Source: Eutreptiella sp. 'Long Island Sound 2002' (lineage: Eukaryota > Euglenozoa > Euglenophyceae > Eutreptiales > Eutreptiaceae). Taken from it: 64,000 nt of DNA. Below, piece by piece: positions 9,364 to 18,841 of this stretch (positions within the stretch are counted from its first letter, which is position 1; each line of letters starts with the position of its first letter). Where the stretch lies: the NCBI GenBank assembly GCA_964036045.1, contig OZ038383.1, forward strand, positions 107,716,925 through 107,780,924. Reading direction: 5' to 3'. The notes below the pieces were generated by a model. It saw nothing but the letters and a program-made list of their open reading frames with translations, had not been told where the DNA came from and ran no database searches. The translations under genes were made by a program, and so were the position numbers.

Positions 9364-10913
9364 ATGACTGATGCGGGCACTCATGCCTTGTTGAAGAAGT
9401 GGGCCGATGCCGTAGCTCTCCGCACAGTGCACAGAGGTGTTTACAGCCCCGACAGCACACGCACCGTGTCTTGGCCTTCTCTTGAGAATTGTGCTTGGTC
9501 CACCTTGGACACCCCTGTGGCCCTGGTGAAGCTAACGCACCCCGGCGTTGCCCAACCCCACAGCCTCACTGACCCTTTGTTGTCGTTGTTTGACAACAAC
9601 CCTAATCTGCAAGCTATTGTGTTGCAGCTCCATGATTCGGATGCCCGCGCTGTCGTGGAGCATATTAAAAAAAGCTGTGGGGGGCCCAATAGGGGGATGA
9701 GTTTTTGGCTGTTGTAATCTGTTCTGATGCCACTGTTTTTCATAATGCCAGTGCCACACGTTGTGACGTGTTTGTGGACCTATGGGAGGATAGGGGGGCA
9801 CACCATGATGGTCAGGCATGGGCCTCATGGTGGGTTTTTGATGGGGGGGACGATATGGCCCATCTGCAAAGGATGGATGCCGTGGGGAAATTGAATGACC
9901 AAGTCAAAAAACTTGAAGCCGAGGGCGGCATAGAAATTGGGGGTACTCCCAAAAAATTATTGTGTTTTAAAAGTGGGGATGGGAAAGTCAAGATGTCGGG
10001 TTCGTGTGGGAAATGTTGGAATTGCAATCTCAAGTATGACCAATTTCAAGCCCATTTGTTTGCAATTGCAGATTTTCCAGTGCTTCCTCGCATTGGGTCC
10101 CTTATGTCTTGCATCCCTCCTGTCCGCAATGTTGGAGATGTGGCACATTGTTGTGCAAGGGTGGGGACAGGCATTGGGAAACGTCTCAAGGACAGCGCCC
10201 GCACATGGGGTTCACCAGGAGCTCTAAGGGCCGTGTCCCATTTCATTTCTAACCTCCGGCAAGAAGCAAAGCACATCCCTGTGGCTGAGAGAGTGATGCG
10301 TGCTCCCTCGAAAGAGAAGGAACACACTCTCGACATTAACGCCTCCCGTCTTTTTTTCGAAACACCTGAGTTGCACGCCGAGTTGGTGCGCATTGTTGCA
10401 ATGTATTGTACCCATGTTGTGAAGTGGGAGGGCAACAGGTGGCTCAAAACCAGTGCCGTCCTGCACCTCATGTTGCAGGCCTGTTACTATATGCAAAAGA
10501 TTTGGCGCCATGTGGGTCCTGTTCCCATGGATCAACGCCAACGTTATGCATCCATGGTTACACAATTCACCAAGGCATGGGGGGCATTGGGGTGGAGTGT
10601 TCCGGTTTGGGTGCATTGGGTGGTGTGCCACAGTGGGGCACACCTCCAAAGGTGGGGGAATTTTATTAAGTTTTCCTCCATTCCCACGGAATGGAGGAAC
10701 AAAAGTTTTAAAATGGACATCCGCCATTGTTTTCAAGGGTGGAAGCTGAGCAAGCCTTATGTCACCCGATGGGGACTAAGGCATGCTCTGCACCTGGATG
10801 CCCTTGATTGGGGCATCCGGTTGTGGTTTGGGGAAAAGGGTTTGGGTAGAGAGGGGATCAAGTTTGGCATGCAACGCATGCGGAAGAAGCATCGTGCACC
10901 AAAGCACATGTAG
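9364..10913 (+). CDS. Unidentified transposon protein of about 516 residues
   Basis: ATG at 9364 gives MTDAGTHALLKKWADAVALR. One base seems missing in a T run near 9705, after which the frame continues AVVICSDATVFHNASATRCD to a TAG at 10911. Visible features are a CGKCWNC pair followed by a His (AHLFAIADFP), and the segment DVAHCCARVGTGIGKRLKDS. Near the C-terminus is WVHWVVCHSGAHLQRWGNF. The spacing of these motifs resembles, from memory, large repetitive proteins of unknown function in several algae and invertebrates that are suspected transposases. I cannot name a domain. It is the only gene between the element's inverted ends, so a transposition role is inferred from context. Confidence 0.55.
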
Positions 10914-11160
10914 GTATATATCATGTGATGTGCAATATGCGTAAGTGTGTATATTAGGTATATATAACATGGGGAAGTGGATCACATTTGACATTTCGGA
11001 TGGGACATCAAACAAGGTTGCTTCTTGTGGTCTTCTGCTTTGCTCATATGGTGCTCTTTTGTGTGTACAATGTGTTTGGGGGTTGCAGGGTCATGAGTAA
11101 ATGCAAGGGGGAGGGGTAGGTGATGAGAATGGTGGCATGGGTGGAAGGTAGAAAGTCCCC

Positions 11161-11255
11161 GTATACTCCAAGTATACGGCCATATACTTCTGAGTATACG
11201 GCCGTATACTCCGAAGTATACGGCAAGAATACTTCTCCAATACTTCGAGTATACT
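11161..11255. repeat. GTATACGGCCGTATAC palindrome array, right
   Basis: Copies and half-sites of the same palindrome as at 9041-9136 (AGTATACGGCCGTATACT and variants). This puts one array at each end of the element. Confidence 0.85.
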
Positions 11256-11426
11256 GACAAATAACTCAAAAAGTGTAGATTGCCACACACAGGTGTGGGT
11301 GTATGGAATTGGCTTTCCGGTTTTTTGACCCCCCCCCCCTATTTTCAGGGTGCTAAACTCATTTTTTTATATCCCATGGGCACACGGAACGACTAGGTAC
11401 ATGTGCCAAAATGGCTGTTTTGGGGG

Positions 11427-11475
11427 GGTATTCTTGGTATGCCAGGTTATGCTCACCATAAGAACACCCTGTTAC
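11427..11475. repeat. Right terminal inverted repeat
   Basis: The inverted match to 8761-8870 (GCCAGGTTATGCTCACCATA then CACCCTGTTAC) ends at 11475. Confidence 0.7.
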
Positions 11476-11530
11476 GTCACGCAAGGTTGGTAAGTTTGAT
11501 CCCCGTGCAGGTACCAAAACACCAAAGGCT

Positions 11531-11645
11531 TATATCCGGGGCATGGGCCCGAGGATATCCGCAGATATCCGGGGCATATGACCCGGGATACAGCAGCGGT
11601 GATATCCTGGGTCATATGCCCCGGATATCTGCTGATATCCCTGGT
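11531..11645. repeat. CCGGGGCATATG palindromes, left block of right unit
   Basis: Self-complementary cluster built on ATATCCGGGGCATATGAC and its inverse. It matches 5632-5748 in reverse orientation. Confidence 0.9.
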
Positions 11646-11741
11646 ATGTAGCAAATCATCAAATTTGTAGATTAATCACCGCGAACAACAGAATCACCGA
11701 GGGTTGTGACCAATCAATGAATTCCGAGGCGGTTCCAATGA

Positions 11742-12319
11742 GCTAAGGAAGAGAAGGCCTCTAATAGTGCCACTTTGTCACCAAAGCGTGAGGTCGTGTG
11801 TGTTCGCCTTAGTCCAGTCAAAGTGGAGAAGAAACGGAAGGATAGGACACCTTCTCCATCCTCTCCGAAGATCGTCATTGATCTAACAGCGGAGGAGGAG
11901 TATGCCACCTTCCCATTGACACAATTGAGTGAGAAAGAACCTTCTATATATGTGCTCAATGAGAAAGAGAGCATTGTATATGAACGTGAGATGTATCGTT
12001 CTCGTGCATGGGCTGCCCCAGCAACACCTGCCAAGGCCCTAGTAAGTCAAGATTTGTCCAGTATTCTCCTTTTGCCCACGCTGCATTTGAAGAGCAACCC
12101 CAAAAAAAGGTGAAAAAGGAAGTGCAGGTGAAAAAGGAAATGCAATGTTACCGTTGTGGTTATGCCATTGAGAAGAATGCAGCTGGTGTCCAACGATCAG
12201 TCACGTGTGACATTTGCCATGCTGTGTACCATATGTCTTGTGCCAAGATTAGGTTTCCTCCGAAGTTTGGTTCCTGGGCCTGTGAATCTTGTGTCAGAGA
12301 CATGATTGGCTCCCAATAG
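11742..12319 (+). pseudogene. SIM-like plus PHD-finger protein, right copy
   Basis: The frame is open from 11742 (AKEEKASNSATLSPKREVVC), through IVIDLTAEEE, to about 12060. There a 4-base deletion relative to the left copy breaks the frame. It resumes with a Lys-rich linker and a complete zinc-binding set: CYRC, CDIC, HMSC, WACESC, in the order and spacing of a C4HC3 PHD finger, ending DMIGSQ at a TAG. So here the finger is intact but the linker is broken, whereas the left copy is the reverse. No in-frame ATG is seen near the start, so the frame may be an exon. Known PHD proteins act in chromatin; a SUMO link is suggested only by the motif. Confidence 0.6.
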
Positions 12320-12449
12320 ACCATCAATATGTGCCTATATTCCATGTTTGTAGAGAGCTTACTTGTAGCACCATGAGAGAAAGTGTGTCTCGGATTTGTT
12401 CCACTTGAAGTGTTGAGGCATCAAGGGCGAGGGAAGGGTTGCGCGCAAG

Positions 12450-12640
12450 GATCCCGGGTCATATGCCCCGGATATCTGCGGATATCCTCGGGCCCTAATG
12501 CCCCGGATATAAGAATTGGGCCTAATGACCCGGATATCTGCGCTGTATCCCGGGGCATATGCCCCGGATATCGACCGTAGGGAGATATCCGGGGCATATG
12601 CCCCGGGATACAGCGCACATATCCGGGTCATAGGCCCAAT
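12450..12640. repeat. CCGGGGCATATGCCCCGG palindromes, right block of right unit
   Basis: Same palindrome family, matching 4636-4815 in inverse orientation. Confidence 0.9.
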
Positions 12641-12649
12641 TTTGGTATA

Positions 12650-13170
12650 ATATTTCTGCTAAGATCCTATCGTCCAAGTGTTTAAGTTCCTTAGCAAGCC
12701 ACAACAGACACACCCTGAGAAATAATTACTGTTTGGGGTTCCATGTAATCAAGCTATTATTCCACCAGAGCACAGTGAAGGTCCCGGTGATACCTCCGCT
12801 ACCAAATTCTGCCATTCGGTACATCAAGAAAAATAATTTAGTGAAAAAATATAGGATGTCCCGTGCTTAGGACCTTATCCATGTGCACCAGGATTTCGGT
12901 CTGAATTGTCTGTGACATGTTTTGCCGCCCGAACAGTGTTTCAAGGTTACGAATCGATGCAGCACAAATGTCTATTGCTCACTAGCTCTCGTTTTACCGC
13001 AAAAGAAAAGAACCAAACGACACGATGTAAAAGCGATCCAGAAGTTTGTAGGGCACTCAAACAAATCCCTTTGTGTCCTCCTGCTCAGGAACTCAACATC
13101 TCCGAGGACGCCGTCAATGATACCATCAGCAATTCTAGAGATATTGGTCCTTATGTGTAGTAGGCGTTCC
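12650..13170. other. No recognisable gene
   Basis: Only short frames with frequent stops. No repeat or RNA gene seen. Confidence 0.5.
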
Positions 13171-13266
13171 GTGGCACAAGGCCTCGTTGCCCCCCCCACC
13201 CATGGCGGCACAGCACGGCACGGCACAAAACAGGGCGGCACACGGAGATTCCGACCCCCCCCCCCA
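13171..13266. repeat. GGCACGGCAC direct repeat, copy 1
   Basis: This block of about 95 bp contains GGCACAAGGCCTC, a C run, iterated CGGCACGGCAC, and then GGCGGCACACGGAGATTCCG and a second C run. It is repeated in direct orientation at 13691-13800. Confidence 0.85.
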
Positions 13267-13690
13267 TTCCTACCTCGCCCGACCCTGCCCGGAACGGGCC
13301 CTTAGAGACGACCACTACCAAACCATAATGCATGAGAAATTCTTCCAAAATATTCGTCAAACGGCACAAAGTGAGATGGAGAGACATGCAAGCAAAAGCA
13401 ACAATCCATGCAAACTTCTTAAAAAAACTTGTGTCGCACGATGACAAGTCGAAATTTAGCAACATAAACCATCTCACAACTTCAACAACAACATGCAATG
13501 ATCACAATTGATTCACACTAATATTTGAATTAAACTCATGAATGAGTTGGAAAACACATGGTGCAACACCAAGAGACAACACACAAAAAGTGCCAAATGC
13601 AACAATCATGAAAAAGAGCAACATGCCGTCCAAATCTGAACCACTGATACATGTGTGCCTCTACAAAGGATCTTGTTGGGTAGGAACACT

Positions 13691-13800
13691 TGGCACGGCA
13701 CGGCACAAGGCCTCTTTGCCCCCCCCCCCCATAGGCGGCACGGCACGGCACGGCATGGCACAAAACAGGGCGGCACACGGAGATTCCGACCCCCCCCCCT
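13691..13800. repeat. GGCACGGCAC direct repeat, copy 2
   Basis: Near-identical to 13171-13266 with extra GGCAC units. The two copies bracket 424 bp of AT-rich sequence, like short terminal direct repeats. Confidence 0.85.
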
Positions 13801-14690
13801 TTGCCTACTACACCATGGAAAGTACAAGGCTGAAGATTCGCCAACTCGTGGTCCGCAATCTTCCGAGATTCTCAACTATTGGACTGAAGAGACCACTGGT
13901 GACGACATTTGGGACAGCGAGAACCTTGTTGGTGACCCGATTTTGCGATCCATGAAATTGAGGACAGTGACGCCCAGAAGGCCCTGTGCAACCGTCAGGA
14001 ACACCTGGGTATCCCGAAGTTAATTGGCTGCCAAGCACCTCCCGGTTCTTACTTTGGACACCACGAAAGACCTATGCTCCTGATAACGAAAAGCCGTGGG
14101 CAGGGCAAGGCCAGATTATCTCAAACACTGTGGTTGGATGTGAGAGATAGGAAGCCCCAGATAGCGCCGGTCAATATTGAGGGTCCAGTCCAGGCCAGTG
14201 CTGGAGGAGTTACTCGGAGTGCAGGTGAAGAAGAACGTAACGCAGCTGACCCTCGGCGAGATAAGGCCCGATAGCGGCATGTTTGTATTCATCCATGTAG
14301 GTTCGTGTCAGATTTCCATTTCGATGTGAGTAGTGTGAACACCAACACCAGCACCGACACTAGCAGTGGCACTAGCACCAGCACCAGTCAAGGAGAAGAC
14401 GTTCGCCTCAACTCACGGATGGTGGAACGGACTGCTTTGCAGCCCCTTCAATGTTCTGAGCTGGCTGTGTCCGTGGTAGACTTCCCGTCATCAATGCAGA
14501 GTCTATCGGTCAACACCACCACCACCACTAACATCAGCATTAGCACCAGTGTGAACACAAGCACCAGCACCACCACCACAATACGAGTGCAAGCTCCAAT
14601 ACTAGCGCCATCACTGACACTACCGGGCTCATTACAGTTAATTCAAGGCAAGGGGCAGACTCTTTGTCATTGATAGAGAGTGCTCCTAGC
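13801..14690 (+). other. Possible eroded coding remnant and ACC-rich microsatellite
   Basis: Broken frames at 13814-14275 (for example GPVQASAGGVTRSAGEEERN) have protein-like composition but no recognised family. Bases 14335-14580 are dominated by AGCACC/ACCACC triplets giving Ser/Thr runs, best read as simple repeat. Confidence 0.35.
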
Positions 14691-15655
14691 AGCAGCCTGA
14701 CCTATCATCACTCCCAACTACCCCCACCGCCCCCAGCTCCCCTGACACTAAAGCTTTGGTTCAAACGTTGGAGATTCAACCAACAACAGAAATGTAGGTA
14801 ATGTAGGGATGTAATACGCATGAAGAAGAAAACATCATTGAGCACAGACTACGAATTTTTATCCTACAAGAGTCGCAAGTATAGTGCCAAAAAATCACAG
14901 CACTTTTTCAAAACGTATGCTCATGGTCAAATGACATGGAGTACACTTTAATTACTCCAATTACTAAATTGAATTACTCCAAACACAGGATCTAATCACT
15001 AAAATTAAATGAACATGCTTCCCCAGAAACTAAACGAGACCTCATCGCAGCACGTCTGTGGACATTGTGGTCACAGAAATCTTGCTCAATACACATGATC
15101 AATTTCACGCACATTGCAACTGAAGCAATCACCAGTTTGCAAAATGTAACATTGAATCAATTTGAATGAATATGTGCAATGCTGCACGAAGCTGAAACGC
15201 ATCGATTCCATATTATCAGACGGAACATTTTCATGCAGATGGATCGTACCTGCGGCTGTAATAATGCTTACGCGTGGCGCTTTCTGGCCGGTTCGTTCAA
15301 ATTTTGGGAATATCTTCAGCAGGAAATCACCAAATGTGGATTTTTTTGACAGATCTGTAGCTTGGGAGCTGTTTTATAGCTGGGAACATCAGAATTTCTG
15401 TCACAATGCACTGTACCAGAATTTCTGCCCTCGGGGGTTGTGGCATTTTGGCCCATATTTGGCAAAATCCCAAAATTGCCGTTCAAATTTTGGACATTTC
15501 TTCATGCCAATGCCATGTTTTTTTATTCCGAGCTTTTCTGCTACATTGGCATTACAATCCGCATTAAATGGATGCTTGCCTAGGTCAATTGGAGCCAAAG
15601 TGCCTCTTTAAAGTCCAATATTTGAACAACCAATTTTTTGCCTTTTCTATCAAAT
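14691..15655. other. No recognisable gene
   Basis: AT-rich sequence leading into the transposase pseudogene. I see no terminal repeat that pairs with the transposon's right side. Confidence 0.5.
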
Positions 15656-16479
15656 TTCTCAGCATTACGAGGAGATCTTCTCGCAAATGCGCTGTGGTCA
15701 CAGACCATGAGAAGTTGATTGCAACTGTTTCTCAAAAAGATCGTGCTTTGCGAGGTGCATGGGACATCCTCAATGGACTTCTCAAAGGTCCCACACAAGC
15801 CGGAGAGGTGGGTTATCCCGAAGAACCATATTGCCTACTACTTGAAGAAGCTGAACGAAGAAGGAGTTTGCATTGAAATGGAGGTGAATGCCCCCCAACC
15901 TGAAGAGTCAACTCTTCGACGCCAGGAAGATGTTAAGGTTGATCCTTGGGACCTCTATGTCCAAGCCTACCAATGGGCGGGTCAAGAAGTAAGTAAAGGG
16001 AAACTAAGTTCTCGTAAAGCTGCTTCTGAGGTGTACCTTCGATTTGGCATAAATTCGTCACACACTACTTGTGCCAAGGCCGCCGAAGATGAGGGTGCCC
16101 CCCCCAAGAAGAGAGGGAAGGCTACTTTTGTGCCCCCCGATGTCGAGTCCGAACTTGTCGACTTTTGTATTGCATTGCGGAGTTTAAGCGTTCCAATATT
16201 TAAGGAATAATTAATAGGTTATTGTAATACCTTGATTCAAGGAACGAAGTTGGTTTCCTTGTTCAAGCACGGTGAAGTTAGCGATAGTTGGTATTACAAC
16301 TGGCTGCGTAGGTACCATGAGAAGCTCGGTACCGCAGCAGCAAAGCCTTTGAAGGTGGATCGCGAACGTTGGACCACTTCAAAGAATGTTGGCAAACACT
16401 ACCAAATCTTAGAACAAACATTTGTTGATTTGGGCTTTGCTGTCAAGAACCCTAGTTACTCAGCAGATGAGCCTCTTAG
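15656..16479 (+). pseudogene. pogo/Tigger-like transposase, N-terminal part
   Basis: The frames include a helix-turn-helix of psq type (YQWAGQEVSKGKLSSRKAAS, about 15980-16090), which in pogo-like transposases binds the transposon ends. A CENP-B-like second region follows (ESELVDFCIALRSLSVPIFK, then SWYYNWLRRYHEKLG). At least two frameshifts or stops occur (near 15790 and 16208). The gene is cut at 16479 by element A; coding resumes at 30485. The target duplication CTTAG marks the exact junction. Confidence 0.7.
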
Positions 16480-17277
16480 AGAAAAGTTTATAGTGTTTTC
16501 AGCACTGTGTTTTTGCTTCTCCTGCTGCTTGTTGTTGCTGTAGGGTGTCCTGCTGCTGGTTTTGGATGATGAAAAGCTTTTGTTTGTTGAAATACAGTAA
16601 AGCCAACTCAATCCAGGATAGCCCAAGCCAATAGTATGCAAGGAGAAGGTAATTCAGGATCAAAGCATGAAGGGCTGCAGTGTAAACAGTGAAAGATGAT
16701 TAGATATTCACAGAAACTGCAACTCAGGATACAAATGAATGCATATTCACAGAGATAGCTGAAATGTTTTGGGAAAAGAGTTAGAAAACTGCCTCAGGAT
16801 CACTCTCTCTCCATAGTGCCATCTTAGGAGATGTGCACTCTTTGTTTTGGGTCCCATATGTGCTGAGGTGGCATGGTATGTGGCGATGAGGTCACTGCCA
16901 TGTCACATGGGATCTTCCTACTTAGTTAGGCTGACCAGGAATTGAACCCAGGACCTCTCAAAAAGAGGTGCCTAACCCCCTATGGTGCATACCACTAGGG
17001 CAGATAAGTATTCATGGAAAAACATAGACAAATTCATAGGCTCTACCTTAGGTATGTCAGTGCTCAGTCAACTCAGGAAAAGATGTTTTACTTCTGATTG
17101 AAAGGGGATTAAGGGGTCCACTCCATATCCTGCTTGGGTGTTTGGTTCCATAGGTCAAAATGTGTTATCACCACTTTTGGCTGGACCAATACTAAGATAA
17201 AAATGCATGGATGCTCAGTGCATCTCTAATACAACTAGAGTATGTCCCTAAGCAATGGAAAAGCACTTTTTCTTACT
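16480..17277 (-). repeat. Element A 3' LTR
   Basis: 798 bp. In element orientation it begins AGTAAGAAAA and ends ACTTTTCT, so the ends are AG...CT rather than the usual TG...CA. The boundaries are fixed by the CTTAG duplication. Confidence 0.9.
16931..17003 (-). other. tRNA-like segment with pol III A and B boxes in the LTR
   Basis: On the minus strand TAGTGGTATGCACC (plus 16984-16997) fits a pol III A box. GGTTCAATTCC (plus 16938-16948) fits a B box at tRNA-like distance. The acceptor stem does not pair, so this is not a functional tRNA gene; it resembles a SINE head. The same segment occurs in the other LTR at 30133-30205. Confidence 0.5.
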
Positions 17278-17287
17278 CCCCCCTTGT
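17278..17287 (-). other. Element A polypurine tract
   Basis: On the minus strand CACAAGGGGGG lies directly against the 3' LTR start, the position where plus-strand DNA synthesis is primed. Confidence 0.7.
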
Positions 17288-18555
17288 GCTGTGGTGGCCA
17301 CCACTGTCGCATTTTAGGAAAAAGGGAATTTTTCTTGGCCTTTCCTTGGTTTCCACATCTACTTTAAAATACCTACAATCTCCCTCACACTGAAAAATGG
17401 GCGCTCACCATGGCTGGCATCCTTTTGCTGCTCTGATTGTACAGTTTCCTACAGAAGACTCAGCGCTCATGGCGCTGCCGGGGCTCCTGTGGCTTGGTTG
17501 GGTTAGATTGGGAGCATGCCAAACATGTGCATATGCATCCCTCCTTCCAAGACGCAGCGTCGACACAACCCAAACGCAAGACACATTATACACACTCGCA
17601 TGGGTTCTCGTAAACCTGCTGGCGACCTGTGACCTGTCTTAGGGCGAAGGGAGTCGAAAAAGAAATTAATTTGCCCCTTGGTGGGGTCTTGGTTCTGCTC
17701 AGTCTCTCCAGGCACCTGCGTTTCGGCCCGAACACGGCCTACTCAGCGAGGCTGCGCGTGGGTATCTGCAGAGGCAGGAATGGGAGAATTATGGACGAAT
17801 CCACGCAAAAACGAAGCGACGACACCAAAATCCGTCAAATGACGGCGTAGAATTTTTCTGAAACGACACACCTGAGTAGAATCCAATTGTGCATCAAAGG
17901 CACATTTTTATAGAAATTATAGTCATCTCTGGATTTTTTAAATCCAGAAATTCATACGCATAAAATGGCGGAGCGCAGGAGCGGCTCCTAGCGAAGCGCC
18001 GGAAAATGGAAAAATAATGGAATTATAAACGTATGTATCACGTAGTCTTGAAAATGACGAGACACACATTAATAAACAAACATACAGATTCCACCCACAC
18101 TAATAGAAGCTTCAAAAATTCAAGAATTCGAAAATCAATTGAAAAGTCTTCAATGAATCAGGTATAAACTACAGGTATGCTCGTCTTGCATGCCGCATAC
18201 ACATTGCTCGTCTCGTGTCTCCGTGAACGAGTCGTGTAGCAGCGTTAACAACGATAACCACGATAGGACGCGGTAGAGGGATTGATTAGAAAGATTGCAG
18301 ATGATTAGCGGTCAGATCAGGGTGATTAGTCATACACACAAGTGCATAGCAACGTTCTTCGCGTGCGCCCCTTTTGTTCTCTCACCTTGCTTCACTTCCC
18401 AGCGGTAGGTAAGGTAGGTACGCCCAAGCGGGGCCACCCCCCGGTGGAGTCAAGATTTACGCGTAGATGGGCAGGTTTGCCCACGAACTTGTCGCATACT
18501 CGTGCATGCACACACGCATTAAAGGGTAGGCCACGCGAAGTGCGCACGGTAAACT

Positions 18556-18783
18556 GCAGCAGACCAGTGCACTGCCCGCATCGCAGGTCGCGCATGCGCA
18601 TTGTAGATAAATCGAGATCGCATTGTGTTGTAAATAGCGCATGTTTTATTATAAAACATTATCGCTTGTTTTAGGCACCAAATGTCCTGTTTGTTAAATC
18701 AGCTGTGATTACGCAGTTGTTCTGCATGGTGCCGCCTGAGGGATTTGGGATCTCAGGGTTAACGTCAAGTCGTGGTACGTTAC
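18556..18783 (+). promoter_or_regulatory. 228-bp repeat, copy 1, with TATAAAA; possible promoter
   Basis: Identical by eye to 20931-21158. It contains TATAAAA (18650-18656) within the near-palindrome ATGTTTTATTATAAAACAT, about 190 bp upstream of the ATG at 18842. Promoter activity is inferred from position only. Confidence 0.4.
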
Positions 18784-18841
18784 AATTTAACAAACTTGAC
18801 CAGAACGATTTCGTTAGGCTGCATTGAGACACGGGACGGAG

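Larger units (their letters stand above)
8761..11475 (+). mobile_element. TIR transposon with subterminal GTATACGGCCGTATAC arrays
   Basis: The left end (GTAACAGGGTG at 8761, then TATGGTGAGCATAACCTGGC at 8833) reappears inverted at the right end (11427-11475). The two are nearly identical except for a spacer of about 50 bp present only on the left. Inside each end is an array of the perfect palindrome GTATACGGCCGTATAC. Between the arrays is one plus-strand gene. Inverted ends, subterminal arrays and a single internal gene are the plan of a DNA transposon. I could not find a clear target-site duplication; the flanks are GTAACTA on the left and GTCACGC on the right. Confidence 0.6.
11531..12649 (+). 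mobile_element. Palindrome-bounded PHD unit, right copy
   Basis: This 1119-bp unit is the inverted counterpart of 4623-5748. It has TATA at both edges and palindrome arrays at 11531-11645 and 12450-12640 framing the PHD reading frame. The 50 bp outside each edge do not match the other copy. Confidence 0.6.

Noticed and set aside
4623-12649. One large inverted duplication covering 8 kb
   Set aside because: Similarity is confined to the two 1.1-kb units; sequence immediately inside and outside them does not match, so they look like separate insertions.
466-12649. Organellar origin (palindrome-rich mitochondrial or plastid DNA as in Volvox)
   Set aside because: LTR retrotransposons, a DDE transposase and splice signals point to nuclear DNA, and no organelle gene is present. 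It cannot be fully excluded for the left 4 kb alone.
16931-17003. Functional tRNA gene
   Set aside because: A and B boxes are present but the acceptor stem does not pair and the T stem has a central mismatch.
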